DNA of 64,000 nucleotides from an uncultured Clostridium sp. (GTDB lineage Bacteria > Bacillota_I > Bacilli_A > RF39 > UBA660): assembly GCA_902493795.1 (NCBI GenBank), contig CABUQZ010000004.1:19439-83438 (forward strand), written 5' to 3'. Below, piece after piece: positions 24,724-33,424 of the stretch; within the stretch, counting starts at the first letter, position 1; each line of letters starts with the position of its first letter. The translations under genes were made by a program, and so were the position numbers. The notes under the pieces are model-generated. The model was not told the origin of the DNA, made no database searches, and saw only the letters and a program-made list of their open reading frames with translations.

Positions 24724-26785
24724 GTTATCAATAAAAAACATCAAGAAAAGTATTAAAGACTATGCAATTTATTTTTTCACTCTAATTCTAGGAGTAGCGA
24801 TATTCTATGTATTTAATGCACTAGAAAGTCAAACAGTTTTAATGGATGTATCTTCATCAACCGAAGATCTAATTGAACTTATGATGATGATGCTATCAAG
24901 TGTCAGTGTGTTTGTATCCTTTATCTTAGGTTTCTTAATTATTTACGCCTCAAGATTCTTAATTAAAAGAAGAAATAAAGAATTTGGAGTTTATTTAACA
25001 CTAGGAATGAGTAAACGTAAAATATCTATGATATTATTCTTTGAAACTTTATTAATAGGTATTTTATCTCTTGCAGTAGGACTAGGAATTGGTGTAATCT
25101 TATCCCAATTTATGAGCCTATTAGTTGCAAACATGTTTGAAGCAAACCTAACTAAATTTGCCTTTGTATTTTCATTTGATGCCTTCTTAAAAACATGTAT
25201 ATATTTTGGTATTATGTATTTGTTTGTTATGATATTTAACACAATAAGTGTAAATAAATGCAAGTTAATTGATCTATTGCAACACGAGAAAAAAAGTGAA
25301 ACAGTAAAACTAAAAAATCCTATAATTTGTATAATCATATTTATAATTTCTAGTATCATTCTAGGAAGAGCATATTACATCGTTGCCTTTGATACATTAT
25401 CATTACAAGAAGCAGAAGATATACTAAAACCAATATTAATGGGAGTAGTATCAACATTCTTTATATTTTGGTCATTATCAGGTCTTATTTTAAGAATCGC
25501 TCAAAATAGAAAGAAATTCTACTTTAAAGGGCTAAACAGTTTTACATTAAGACAGTTTTCAAGTAAGATTAACACAACAGTCTTTTCAACAACAGTTATT
25601 TGTTTAATGTTATTTATAACAATTTGTTTGTTGTCATCTTGTCTTACAATGAAAAATTCAATGAACGCAAACATTAAAGAATTAGCACCAGTTGACTTTG
25701 AATTCACAACAACAATAAATATGGAGCGTTTCTACGATAACTACAAACATTATGGATATAATGACACACAAATAAAAAATAGTAATTTAACTGTATTAGA
25801 AAAATTTGAAGTATTTGATTTTGATATTACAAAATATATTGATACTTATGTTGAAGTAAACACTTATGCAACTGAAGATTTAACTATGAATCATACTTTA
25901 GGAACAAAACTAGACCAGGTAAGAACAAGTTTTCCATTTTTAAAATATGATACGATGGAACCCATTATGAAGATAAGCGATTATAATAAAGTTGCAAGAC
26001 TTTATGGAATTAAAGAATATTCTTTAAACAAAGATGAATACATGATTATCGCTGATTTTAAATCAATGATTGAAATTCGTAATATGGCACTTGAAAACAA
26101 TGAAACAATTAACTTATTTGGATATACATTAAAACCTAAATATAAGAAGTGCCAAGATGGATTTGTAGAAATGTCTAGTAATCACATAAATACAGGAATA
26201 ATATTAGTAAATGATGAAGTAATCGATGAAAAATACATCTATCAAAATTCAATTATAGGTAATTATAATACTAAAGATAAAAAAGAAATAACAAAAATAG
26301 AAAACATGATAAATGATCTTGAAAATGATCCTAAAGAAGAAGAGTATGTTCTTCCAAGTGGAACAACAAAACTTTCAATAAAAGAAGCTACAACAGGTCT
26401 TACTGCTATGGTAACATTTATTGGTTTATATTTAGGAGTTATATTCTTAATTAGTAGTGCAGCAATACTAGGACTTAAAGAGTTATCAGAAAGTAGTGAT
26501 AATAAAGAAAGATTTAAGATGTTAAGGAAAATAGGAACAGATGAGAAAATGATAAATAAAGCATTATTTAGACAAATTGGAATTTTCTTTATGCTACCTT
26601 TAATTCTTGCCATCATTCACTCAGTATTTGGAATAAAATTTGCAGTTCAAGTACTAGAAGTGTTTGGAGATGAACAACTACTACCATCAATTATAATGAC
26701 TTCAATATTTATAATATTTATTTATGGAGGCTACTTCCTAATAACATATTGTTGTAGTAAAAACATAATAAAAGAAAGATACTAA
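24710..26785 (+). CDS. bceB: ABC transporter permease, BceB-like (FtsX domains)
   Basis: 691 aa, ten membrane segments expected in the Bce order: one N-terminal (IKDYAIYFFTLILGVAIFYVF), three (about 55-180, containing an FtsX domain with FGVYLTLGMSKRKI), further helices to ~305, a large extracellular domain of about 220 residues (320-560, rich in charged and aromatic residues) and a final FtsX part with three helices (TAMVTFIGLYLGVIFLI, FFMLPLILAIIHSVF, IIMTSIFIIFIYGGYFLI). The large loop between helices 7 and 8 is the diagnostic feature of peptide-resistance permeases and would contact the antibiotic complex. Two adjacent ATGs (24710, 24713) are possible starts. Confidence 0.92.
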   Translation: MMLCKLSIKNIKKSIKDYAIYFFTLILGVAIFYVFNALESQTVLMDVSSSTEDLIELMMMMLSSVSVFVSFILGFLIIYASRFLIKRRNKEFGVYLTLGMSKRKISMILFFETLLIGILSLAVGLGIGVILSQFMSLLVANMFEANLTKFAFVFSFDAFLKTCIYFGIMYLFVMIFNTISVNKCKLIDLLQHEKKSETVKLKNPIICIIIFIISSIILGRAYYIVAFDTLSLQEAEDILKPILMGVVSTFFIFWSLSGLILRIAQNRKKFYFKGLNSFTLRQFSSKINTTVFSTTVICLMLFITICLLSSCLTMKNSMNANIKELAPVDFEFTTTINMERFYDNYKHYGYNDTQIKNSNLTVLEKFEVFDFDITKYIDTYVEVNTYATEDLTMNHTLGTKLDQVRTSFPFLKYDTMEPIMKISDYNKVARLYGIKEYSLNKDEYMIIADFKSMIEIRNMALENNETINLFGYTLKPKYKKCQDGFVEMSSNHINTGIILVNDEVIDEKYIYQNSIIGNYNTKDKKEITKIENMINDLENDPKEEEYVLPSGTTKLSIKEATTGLTAMVTFIGLYLGVIFLISSAAILGLKELSESSDNKERFKMLRKIGTDEKMINKALFRQIGIFFMLPLILAIIHSVFGIKFAVQVLEVFGDEQLLPSIIMTSIFIIFIYGGYFLITYCCSKNIIKERY

Positions 26786-26823
26786 ACATAATTAAAAATT
26801 CATATTTAACTATCTATACCAAA

Positions 26824-26853
26824 GAAGGAGATTAACAAGATTAATCTCTTTTA
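26824..26853 (+). terminator. Terminator after the Bce-like module
   Basis: GAGATTAA (26828-26835)/TTAATCTC (26841-26848) with a five-base loop, then TTTTA. Confidence 0.72.
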
Positions 26854-26899
26854 TTCAAACTTAATTTTTATTCATCAATTTACTAAACAATAGATTACG

Positions 26900-26908
26900 T
26901 GATATAAT
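26900..26908 (+). promoter_or_regulatory. Extended -10 of tgt
   Basis: TGATATAAT. Transcription would begin near 26915, favouring ATG 26925 over the GTG at 26916. Confidence 0.6.
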
Positions 26909-26924
26909 GACTTAGGTGATTAAT

Positions 26925-28040
26925 ATGAAAATTAAATATGACTTAATACACGAAGAAAAAAACACAGGTGCTCGTTTAGGAATTATTCATACTAACTATG
27001 GAGATTATGAAACTCCAATGTTTATGCCAGTTGGAACTCAAGCTACTGTAAAAACATTATCTCCTGAAGAGTTACATGACGTAAACGCTGGAATAATCTT
27101 ATCAAACACATATCATTTGTGGCTAAGGCCAGGTGAAGATGTAGTAGATATGGCAGGAGGACTACACAAGTTTATGAACTGGAATGGTCCAATATTAACT
27201 GACTCAGGTGGATTCCAAGTATTTTCTTTAGCAAAACCTAAAGATATTACTGAAGAAGGAGTTAAGTTTAAAAACCAATATAATGGAGATAATCTATTAT
27301 TGACTCCTGAAAAATCTATCGAAATTCAAAATAAACTAGATAGTGATATAGCAATGTCTTTTGACGAATGTGTTGGTTTTCCTCACACTAGAAAATATGT
27401 TGAAGAAAGCGTTGAAAGAACATTAAGATGGGCAGCAAGAGGTAAAAAAGTACATAGTAACCCAAGACAATCTCTATTTGGAATAGTACAAGGAGCAGAG
27501 TTTGAAGACCTTAGAAAACACTGTGTCGAAGAACTTGTTAAAATGGATTTTGATGGTTATTCAATTGGAGGAACAGCAGTAGGTGAACCAAAAGATATCC
27601 AGTACCTTCAAGTAGAATATTCTACAAAATACTTACCTAAAGATAAAGTAAGATATCTAATGGGAGTAGGAGACCCAATAGACATAATAGAAAATGTAAT
27701 TCGTGGAGTAGATATATTCGATTGTGTAAGTCCAACAAGACTAGCAAGACATGGTCATGCTCTTACTAAATATGGAAAAATAAACCTAAAAAATGCACAA
27801 TATAAAAAAGACTTTACTCCAATTGAGGAAAATTGTGATTGTTATGCTTGTAAACATTATACAAAAGCTTATATCAAACATCTAATTAATGCAGAAGAAA
27901 CATTTGGAGCAAGATTGTTATCAATTCATAATATAAGATATTTAATAAGATTAACAGAAGAATTAAGAGAAGCAATAAAAAATGATAGAATATTAGAGTA
28001 TCGTGAAGAATTTATAAAAAACTATTATAATAAAAAGTAG
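26925..28040 (+). CDS. tgt: tRNA-guanine transglycosylase
   Basis: 371-aa enzyme exchanging guanine-34 for preQ1 in tRNAs for Asp, Asn, His and Tyr, the first committed tRNA step of queuosine synthesis. Signature pieces: nucleophile region DSGGFQVFSLA (catalytic Asp about 90), FDECVGFPH, GGTAVGEPK, VGDPIDIIENVIRGVDIFDCVSPTR, and zinc site CDCYACKHYTKAYIKHL. AGGTGAT precedes ATG 26925. queA is not in the window, so other queuosine genes lie elsewhere. The small anchored protein at 28049 follows after eight bases. Confidence 0.95.
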   Translation: MKIKYDLIHEEKNTGARLGIIHTNYGDYETPMFMPVGTQATVKTLSPEELHDVNAGIILSNTYHLWLRPGEDVVDMAGGLHKFMNWNGPILTDSGGFQVFSLAKPKDITEEGVKFKNQYNGDNLLLTPEKSIEIQNKLDSDIAMSFDECVGFPHTRKYVEESVERTLRWAARGKKVHSNPRQSLFGIVQGAEFEDLRKHCVEELVKMDFDGYSIGGTAVGEPKDIQYLQVEYSTKYLPKDKVRYLMGVGDPIDIIENVIRGVDIFDCVSPTRLARHGHALTKYGKINLKNAQYKKDFTPIEENCDCYACKHYTKAYIKHLINAEETFGARLLSIHNIRYLIRLTEELREAIKNDRILEYREEFIKNYYNKK

Positions 28041-28048
28041 GTAATAAA

Positions 28049-28741
28049 ATGAGCGAGAAAAAAGAAAACAAAGTAGTTAAACTTATTGGTTCTTTAATAG
28101 CAATTGTAATAATGGGTATTTTAATCTTTTTTACATTTAATTACTACAATGATTTAGCAAAAAATGGAAATAAAAATAACACAACCAACGAAGAAAATAA
28201 AGAAAAAGAAGAAGATAAAACTCCTGTCGAAGAACCAAAAGAAATTGAATTAATTAAATATGATAAAAAAACCATAACTGTTGTTAATGATAAGAAAATA
28301 ACAATTGATTTAGAACTAACAGATGGAGGATATGTATTAACATTAAATGACGAAGCATTCACATCAATTTATCCTAATGCAACAATTAAATATGCAACAT
28401 CTAACAACACTTTAGTGTTTGTAGTAGAAAGTGAAGATTCTAAAAAAGTGATATTTGCAAACGATAATGGAGAAAATCTAAAAGAATATAAATATATTTT
28501 TAAAGATGAAATAAAATACAATGTAAATAATCCTTATATTGATGAAGAAATAAAAAACTATATCTATTTAAAAGGAAATAAAGTATATATAACTTTTACA
28601 AGAAATATAGATGATTTAAATCCTAAAGATATAGTACAATTATCTTATATGTTTGATACTACAAAAGATAACTTCATTGATAACTACGAAGAAGTATACA
28701 AATATACTTATGAAGACTATATAGATAAAAGACAAGATTAA
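28049..28741 (+). CDS. Membrane-anchored hypothetical protein, 230 aa
   Basis: Not recognised. One membrane segment at residues 10-31 (LIGSLIAIVIMGILIFFTF), then an Asn/Lys/Glu-rich linker of ~25 residues and a C-terminal domain of predicted beta strands (KTITVVNDKKITIDLEL, TNNTLVFVVES-like stretches). No lipobox; the topology (short inside, domain outside) is typical of secreted substrate-free anchors. Shares tgt's transcript by position. Its stop overlaps the stop of the convergent gene at 28738 by four bases. Confidence 0.72.
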   Translation: MSEKKENKVVKLIGSLIAIVIMGILIFFTFNYYNDLAKNGNKNNTTNEENKEKEEDKTPVEEPKEIELIKYDKKTITVVNDKKITIDLELTDGGYVLTLNDEAFTSIYPNATIKYATSNNTLVFVVESEDSKKVIFANDNGENLKEYKYIFKDEIKYNVNNPYIDEEIKNYIYLKGNKVYITFTRNIDDLNPKDIVQLSYMFDTTKDNFIDNYEEVYKYTYEDYIDKRQD

Positions 28742-28757
28742 TCTCTTGCCTTTTTAT
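28733..28757. terminator. Possible bidirectional terminator in the convergent overlap
   Basis: Short CAAGA (28733-28737)/TCTTG (28744-28748) stem spanning both stop codons, then CCTTTTT on the plus strand. Weak. Confidence 0.4.
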
Positions 28758-29088
28758 TTATACCTAAAATACTTCCAATAATAGAAATTACAATAATACT
28801 AATATAGTAGATAAATAAATATATGTTTAGACCTTTACTAAAAATAATTCTAATAAAAAAAATAGAAAGAAGCACCATTAAACTTAATTTAACACCTTCT
28901 AAATATCCTTGCTTAGTAACTTTAGATCCTAAATAATAACTACCTAAAAAGCAAGGAATAACAATAACCATACTTTTTAAATAATTACAAAAAGAAGAAA
29001 AAATATTAAAGTATGATAAAGTTCCAAGAAGAAATGTACTTACAAGAACACATATAACAACAAACAAATAAACTTTTAAATATTTCAT
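28738..29088 (-). CDS. TIGR04086-like four-helix membrane protein
   Basis: 116 aa, four membrane segments (residues ~5-22, 35-54, 67-84, 90-110) with a central KVTKQGYLEGVKLSL between helices 2 and 3. The length, topology and the K-x-x-GYLEG-K turn match the TIGR04086/YrzE membrane family of Firmicutes, function unknown. The ATG at 29088 follows GGGTGAT; a TTG four codons earlier overlaps that ribosome site and is less likely. Convergent with the 230-aa gene. Confidence 0.68.
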   Translation of the reverse strand: MKYLKVYLFVVICVLVSTFLLGTLSYFNIFSSFCNYLKSMVIVIPCFLGSYYLGSKVTKQGYLEGVKLSLMVLLSIFFIRIIFSKGLNIYLFIYYISIIVISIIGSILGINKKARD

Positions 29089-29159
29089 AACATCACCCAA
29101 TAAAATATATGCATTGAATAAATAAATAATTTATTAAACATTATAGAATAGGTGATAAA

Positions 29160-29726
29160 ATGCTCTTAAGAATAATCTTTTTTACATTTGTTCTTTTTAT
29201 GATAAAACAATTAATAATAAAATTTAACTATAAAGACTACTTTAACATATCTTTAACTCTTTTAATTCTATTTTTTGGAATATTTTACATTTTGGGTTAT
29301 TCTAAAGTATATATATTTATTTCTATGTTTATAGCAAGTATTCTAATTATTTATTCTTATTTCAGTAAAAATGTTACTGATAACTCAATTATTGTAATAG
29401 ATGGCTACATTGACTTTAAAAATATGTATAAAAATAAATATAGTCTCACGTCACTTTTAGAAGATTTAAAAAAATATAAACAAAATAATTTAAATGAAGA
29501 TATGTGTGCCATTCTAAAAAATAAAAAGTTAACGATATACTCAAAAGATAACTATAATAAAGTAATTCCTTTAATAATAGAAGGAAGTCTTGATAATATT
29601 GGGCTAAGTAGATTATCTAAAAGTTATGAATGGATAAATAACATTCTAGATATAAATAAATGTGAATTAAAAGAAGTAACCCTTGCATTTTACTATAATA
29701 GAGTAGTTTATATCATAAAAAAATAA
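29160..29726 (+). CDS. DUF421/YetF-like membrane protein
   Basis: 188 aa. Three N-terminal membrane helices (residues ~3-20, 27-45, 50-68) followed by a soluble alpha/beta domain from ~78. The soluble part has the pattern of YetF proteins: IIVIDGYIDFKNM, a helix SLTSLLEDLKKY, then PLIIEGSLDNIGLS, a helix WINNILDINK and a last strand. YetF-family proteins are uncharacterised and often spore- or stress-linked in Bacillus. Identity is low, so the family call is tentative. Overlaps no other gene; its terminator is shared with the convergent lipoprotein gene. Confidence 0.62.
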   Translation: MLLRIIFFTFVLFMIKQLIIKFNYKDYFNISLTLLILFFGIFYILGYSKVYIFISMFIASILIIYSYFSKNVTDNSIIVIDGYIDFKNMYKNKYSLTSLLEDLKKYKQNNLNEDMCAILKNKKLTIYSKDNYNKVIPLIIEGSLDNIGLSRLSKSYEWINNILDINKCELKEVTLAFYYNRVVYIIKK

Positions 29727-29746
29727 GCTTATCGCTTATTTTATTT
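29719..29746. terminator. Terminator between convergent genes 29160 and 29745
   Basis: AAATAAGC (29721-29728)/GCTTATTT (29734-29741) with TTATC loop; T-rich on the plus strand and preceded by an A run that serves the minus strand. Confidence 0.7.
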
Positions 29747-30614
29747 ATCTATATGTTTCTTTTTTTATTTGCTCGATGTTGTAATCCATAAGTGTGAAGT
29801 AATCAACTCCACTTGATCTTTCTTCATCAGTTATGCTATCAAGTCTTTTTAGTTTTAATTCTTTTAAATTGGAGTTATTTTCAAGAAGTAATTTAACTGC
29901 TTCATTTTCAGGACTATTTTCAAGAGTAAAGATATATTTAATTTTACTTAATTTAGCCATTTCAGTAACTTCTTGAATTGTTTTCTCAAGAGCAGGATTA
30001 TCATCATCTAAAGAGATAATAGTAAACCCATATTTCTTTAAATAATTAAGTGATTTATTACCAGTAACAATAATATTACTTGTAGAGTTTTCTGCAGTAA
30101 GTTTGATTTCTGCATCTAACATAGAAAGTTTTAATTTTAATTCTTCGTACTTTTCATCAATTTCTTTAATTAAATAACTATTATTAATATACTCTGTTAA
30201 ACCATTTCTGATATTTAGTGACACCATAAGCATATTAGAAGGATTAAGCCATAATTCATCGATATAATCAGGTTTCATTCCAAGACTTCCATCAATCATT
30301 AACATATCTTTATTTTTATTTAACAAGTTTCTTGCAATATCTTTATCTCTTCCAAAACTTACATAAACAAACAAATCTTCTTTACTGAATGATTTAAGAT
30401 TATCATCACTAAGAGTAAATGTATAAGTATCAACTCCATCAGGATATATTGAATTAATAGTAGCATGTTCCCCATATAAAGTTGTAAGTACAAACTCAAG
30501 AGGGTAGCTAGTAGTAATAATATCTATATCTTCCATATTATCTACTTTAATAAAATCACACCCAGTAAACATAAAAGCCATAAATAATACTAATAAAATT
30601 TTAAATCTTTTCAT
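29745..30614 (-). CDS. TroA/ZnuA-like substrate-binding lipoprotein lacking the metal histidines
   Basis: 289 aa, signal peptide with lipobox FTGC (Cys19). The fold pattern is that of cluster A-1 zinc/manganese binding proteins: ITTSYPLEFVLTTLYGE, PDGVDTYTF where others have D-P-H-x-[YF], DLFVYVSFGRDKD, ELWLNPSNM in place of PH-x-WLDP, a long connecting helix, and a second lobe with LNYLKKYGF and IFTLENSPENEAV. The His ligands expected in each of the first three sites are replaced (Tyr/Thr, Leu, Asn/Tyr). It may therefore bind no metal or another ligand. No cognate ABC permease or ATPase is nearby. Overlaps yidD by 14 bases. Confidence 0.78.
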   Translation of the reverse strand: MKRFKILLVLFMAFMFTGCDFIKVDNMEDIDIITTSYPLEFVLTTLYGEHATINSIYPDGVDTYTFTLSDDNLKSFSKEDLFVYVSFGRDKDIARNLLNKNKDMLMIDGSLGMKPDYIDELWLNPSNMLMVSLNIRNGLTEYINNSYLIKEIDEKYEELKLKLSMLDAEIKLTAENSTSNIIVTGNKSLNYLKKYGFTIISLDDDNPALEKTIQEVTEMAKLSKIKYIFTLENSPENEAVKLLLENNSNLKELKLKRLDSITDEERSSGVDYFTLMDYNIEQIKKETYR

Positions 30615-30834
30615 TCTTTTTCTCCTTCATTGGAACAGGATCATACCCGTAATTCTTGTTAAAAGGATTACATCTTAAAATTCTTTTAAATGCTAAAAGA
30701 CTCCCTTTTATATTTCCATATCTATTAATAGACTCTATAGCATAATTAGAGCAAGTAGGATAAAATCTACAATGACTATGGCTAGAAAGAGGAGTTTTTT
30801 GATAAAGTTTAATCATTTTAACAAGTACTCTCAT
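30601..30834 (-). CDS. yidD: Membrane protein insertion efficiency factor YidD
   Basis: 77-aa protein of the YidD family that assists YidC-dependent membrane insertion. The diagnostic cysteines and motifs are all present: CRFYPTCSNYAIESI, then GNIKGSLLAFKRILRCNPF and GYDPVP. Usually yidD lies beside rnpA and rpmH near the origin; here it is upstream of and overlapping a lipoprotein gene, which may need efficient insertion. ATG 30834 is taken; an internal ATG six codons later is possible. Confidence 0.93.
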   Translation of the reverse strand: MRVLVKMIKLYQKTPLSSHSHCRFYPTCSNYAIESINRYGNIKGSLLAFKRILRCNPFNKNYGYDPVPMKEKKNEKI

Positions 30835-30917
30835 ATCATCTCAACCATAATTTATTTTACTATTTTTTATTTATTTAATCAATATTTATAAAAGATATTT
30901 AATTAAAGAATTAATTT

Positions 30918-30926
30918 TGATATAAT
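30918..30926 (+). promoter_or_regulatory. Extended -10 of rnc
   Basis: TGATATAAT. The start point would fall near 30933, so ATG 30931 cannot be used and ATG 30943 is the start. Confidence 0.6.
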
Positions 30927-30942
30927 TGATATGGTGATAAAT

Positions 30943-31611
30943 ATGGAAGACTTATTTGAATTATTAAAAATTAAACCAAAAGAATTAAAAAATTATACTA
31001 CTGCATTTTCTCATTCTTCTTATGTAAATGAGAATCATTTAAAAAGTGATTATGAACGTTTAGAGTTTTTAGGAGATGCTGTTTTAGAGCTTGTTATGAG
31101 CGATTATTTGTATAAGAGCATGCACGTTAAAGAAGGGGATATGACTAAATTAAGAGCAAGTTATGTCTGTGAAAACGCGCTATACGAGTATTCTTTAGGA
31201 CTTAATCTTAGTAAATACATTAAAGTAGGTCATGGAGAAGAGCAAGATGGTGGAAGATTTAAAAAAGTAATTATGGCTGATATTTTTGAAGCTTTAATGG
31301 GAGCAATCTATCTTGATTTAGGTTTTGATGTTGTAAAGAAAGTTATTCTAGATATTACAGTTCCTTATATAGAAGATCCTAAGGTAGTTTTTTTTAGTGA
31401 TTATAAAAGTGCTCTACAAGAATTTGTTCAAACAGAGCAAAGAACGCTTGTCTATGAAGTTGTTAATGAAACTGGCCCTGCTCACAACAAAGAGTTTACT
31501 ATAAATGTTATGATAGATGACATAGTTTATGGAACAGGAATAGCAGGAAGTAAAAAAGAGGCAGAACAAGAAGCAGCACATGACGCACTTTTAAAACTTG
31601 CAATTAAGTGA
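30943..31611 (+). CDS. rnc: Ribonuclease III
   Basis: 222-aa double-strand-specific endoribonuclease for rRNA and mRNA processing. The RNase III signature ERLEFLGDAVLEL (residues ~36-48) carries catalytic Glu/Asp; the second acidic site is in ADIFEALMGAIYLD (about 105-118). The dsRNA-binding domain runs from ~150 to the end (DYKSALQEFVQTE, EFTINVMID, GSKKEAEQEAAHDALLKL). GGTGAT lies five bases before ATG 30943. Placed just upstream of an RNase J-like gene, making a small RNase pair instead of the usual rnc-smc-ftsY context. Confidence 0.95.
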   Translation: MEDLFELLKIKPKELKNYTTAFSHSSYVNENHLKSDYERLEFLGDAVLELVMSDYLYKSMHVKEGDMTKLRASYVCENALYEYSLGLNLSKYIKVGHGEEQDGGRFKKVIMADIFEALMGAIYLDLGFDVVKKVILDITVPYIEDPKVVFFSDYKSALQEFVQTEQRTLVYEVVNETGPAHNKEFTINVMIDDIVYGTGIAGSKKEAEQEAAHDALLKLAIK

Positions 31612-31640
31612 TTGAATTTTTAAACTTTATTTGCTATAAT
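31612..31640 (+). promoter_or_regulatory. Promoter TTGAAT-N17-TATAAT for the RNase J-like gene
   Basis: -35 at 31612-31617 immediately after the rnc stop; extended -10 TGC-TATAAT ending at 31640. Confidence 0.72.
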
Positions 31641-31684
31641 GAGGAACGTATTTTCCTAATAAATAAAAGAAAGGAGATTAAATT

Positions 31685-33340
31685 TTGAGTAAAATAAGAA
31701 TATTTAGTCTAGGAGGACTAAATGAAACTGGTAAAAATATGTATGTTGTAGATGTAGACGATAATATATTTGTATTTGATGCCGGTCTTAAGTATGCAAC
31801 TGACAAGATGTTAGGAGTTGACTACATCTTACCAGATTATAATTATATTAAAGAAAATAAAAATAAAGTTAAAGGAGTATTTTTAACTCACGGTCATGAT
31901 AGTAACATGGGAGCAATGGCAGATATTTTGTATGATATACCTGATTTACCTGTTTATGCTACTAAGTTTACTATGAATATTTTAAAAGAAGAGTTACTAG
32001 AAAGTAATGTTACTGCAACTAACTTAAAGGAAATAAGACCACATTCTAAATTGACATTTGGAGATTTAATCGTATTTCCAATAAGTGTAACTCATTCAAT
32101 TCCAGATTCAGTGTGTTTCGTATTATACACTCATGATGGAGCAATCGTATACACTGGGGACTTTGTTTTCGATTCGACAATGATGGGTAACTATAAAACT
32201 GATATTGGAAAACTAGCTTATGTTGGAAAACAAGGAGTATTATGTCTTCTATGTGAATCAATATATGCCGAAAAAGAAGGACACACAAGTCCTAATAATA
32301 GAGTATCAGGTTTTATAAGAGATGTTTTAGCAAAAAACGAAGATAGAATTATCTGTACTATAATGTCAGCTCATATATATAGAATTCAAGAAATATTTAA
32401 TGAAGTATTAAAAACAAAAAGAAAAGTCGTTATAATGGGTAAAAATCTTCAAAATATTATTAAGAAAGCAATGGATGAAGGTTATTTAGAGTTTGATAAA
32501 TCAAGAATTGGAGACTTAACAAACGTAAACGACAAAAACGTTGTAATACTAATATCTGATGAAAAAGAAAAACCATTTATGAACCTTGAAAGAATACTAA
32601 GAGGATTTGATAAATATGTTAAATTAAAAGATACAGATACAATCTTTTTAACTGAACCTCCATATGAAGGAATAGAAAAAAGAACAGCTCTTATTATGGA
32701 TGAAATAGCTAAAAAAGATGTAAATGCTATAAGCTTAGATGCCAAAAAACATTTATTACATCACTCATCAAGAGAAGACTTAATGCTAATGATTAACTTG
32801 ATGAATCCAAAATACTATTTCCCTGTAAAAGGAGAATATCGTCATCAAGTTAAAAATGCTGAAATAGCAGAAAGATTAGGAATACCTAAAGAAAATATAA
32901 TATTAAAATTAAATGGGGATGTTGCAACATTTATCGATGGAACTTTACAAATGGACTCATTTGAACATATTCCAGTAGATGAAATATTAATTGACGGAAA
33001 AAGTCAAGGAGATATTGGAGAACTAGTATTAAAAGATCGTGAAATGCTTGGAGAGTCTGGTATCGTAATCGTAAGCTGTACTTTAAATAAACAAACAAAA
33101 GAAATATTAGCAGGCCCAGAAATCTTAACAAGAGGATTTGTATATGTTAAAGAAAGTACAGATTTAATTAAAGAAACTGAAGAAATATGCTTAGAAGTAA
33201 TAAAAAGTAATATCGAACAGGATGCAAAAAAAGTTGATTATACAAAGATAAAAAATGATGTAAGAGAAAAATTAGGAAGATATTTTTATAAAGAAACTGA
33301 ATGCAAACCGATGATAATTACTGTTATTCAAGAAGTATAA
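31685..33340 (+). CDS. rnjB: RNase J family protein with degenerate metal site
   Basis: 551 aa, the full RNase J plan: beta-lactamase part, beta-CASP insert (MSAHIYRIQEIFNEVL, MGKNLQNIIKKA) and C-terminal domain (DIGELVLKDREMLGESGIV, LTRGFVYVKES). RNase J enzymes decay mRNA from 5' ends. The catalytic H-x-H-x-D-H is here H69-G-H71-D-S-N (LTHGHDSNMG), the late His motif reads HHSSRED instead of H-x-SGHA, and PVKGEYRH replaces PVHGEYRH. Several zinc ligands are thus lost, as in inactive J2-type partners of RNase J1, so I suggest a structural subunit. Start is TTG 31685 behind AAAGGAGA. Confidence 0.88.
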   Translation: MSKIRIFSLGGLNETGKNMYVVDVDDNIFVFDAGLKYATDKMLGVDYILPDYNYIKENKNKVKGVFLTHGHDSNMGAMADILYDIPDLPVYATKFTMNILKEELLESNVTATNLKEIRPHSKLTFGDLIVFPISVTHSIPDSVCFVLYTHDGAIVYTGDFVFDSTMMGNYKTDIGKLAYVGKQGVLCLLCESIYAEKEGHTSPNNRVSGFIRDVLAKNEDRIICTIMSAHIYRIQEIFNEVLKTKRKVVIMGKNLQNIIKKAMDEGYLEFDKSRIGDLTNVNDKNVVILISDEKEKPFMNLERILRGFDKYVKLKDTDTIFLTEPPYEGIEKRTALIMDEIAKKDVNAISLDAKKHLLHHSSREDLMLMINLMNPKYYFPVKGEYRHQVKNAEIAERLGIPKENIILKLNGDVATFIDGTLQMDSFEHIPVDEILIDGKSQGDIGELVLKDREMLGESGIVIVSCTLNKQTKEILAGPEILTRGFVYVKESTDLIKETEEICLEVIKSNIEQDAKKVDYTKIKNDVREKLGRYFYKETECKPMIITVIQEV

Positions 33341-33343
33341 AGG

Positions 33344-33376
33344 TAAGTAGGCTATATGCCTGCTTATTTACTTTTT
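33344..33376 (+). terminator. Probable terminator after the RNase J-like gene
   Basis: AAGTAGGC/GCCTGCTT stem with TATAT loop, followed by only a weak T-rich stretch (ATTTACTTTTTA). Confidence 0.55.
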
Positions 33377-33424
33377 AAGTAAAATATGGTATAATATTGC
33401 AGAATTTGAGGGGGAATAGTAGTT

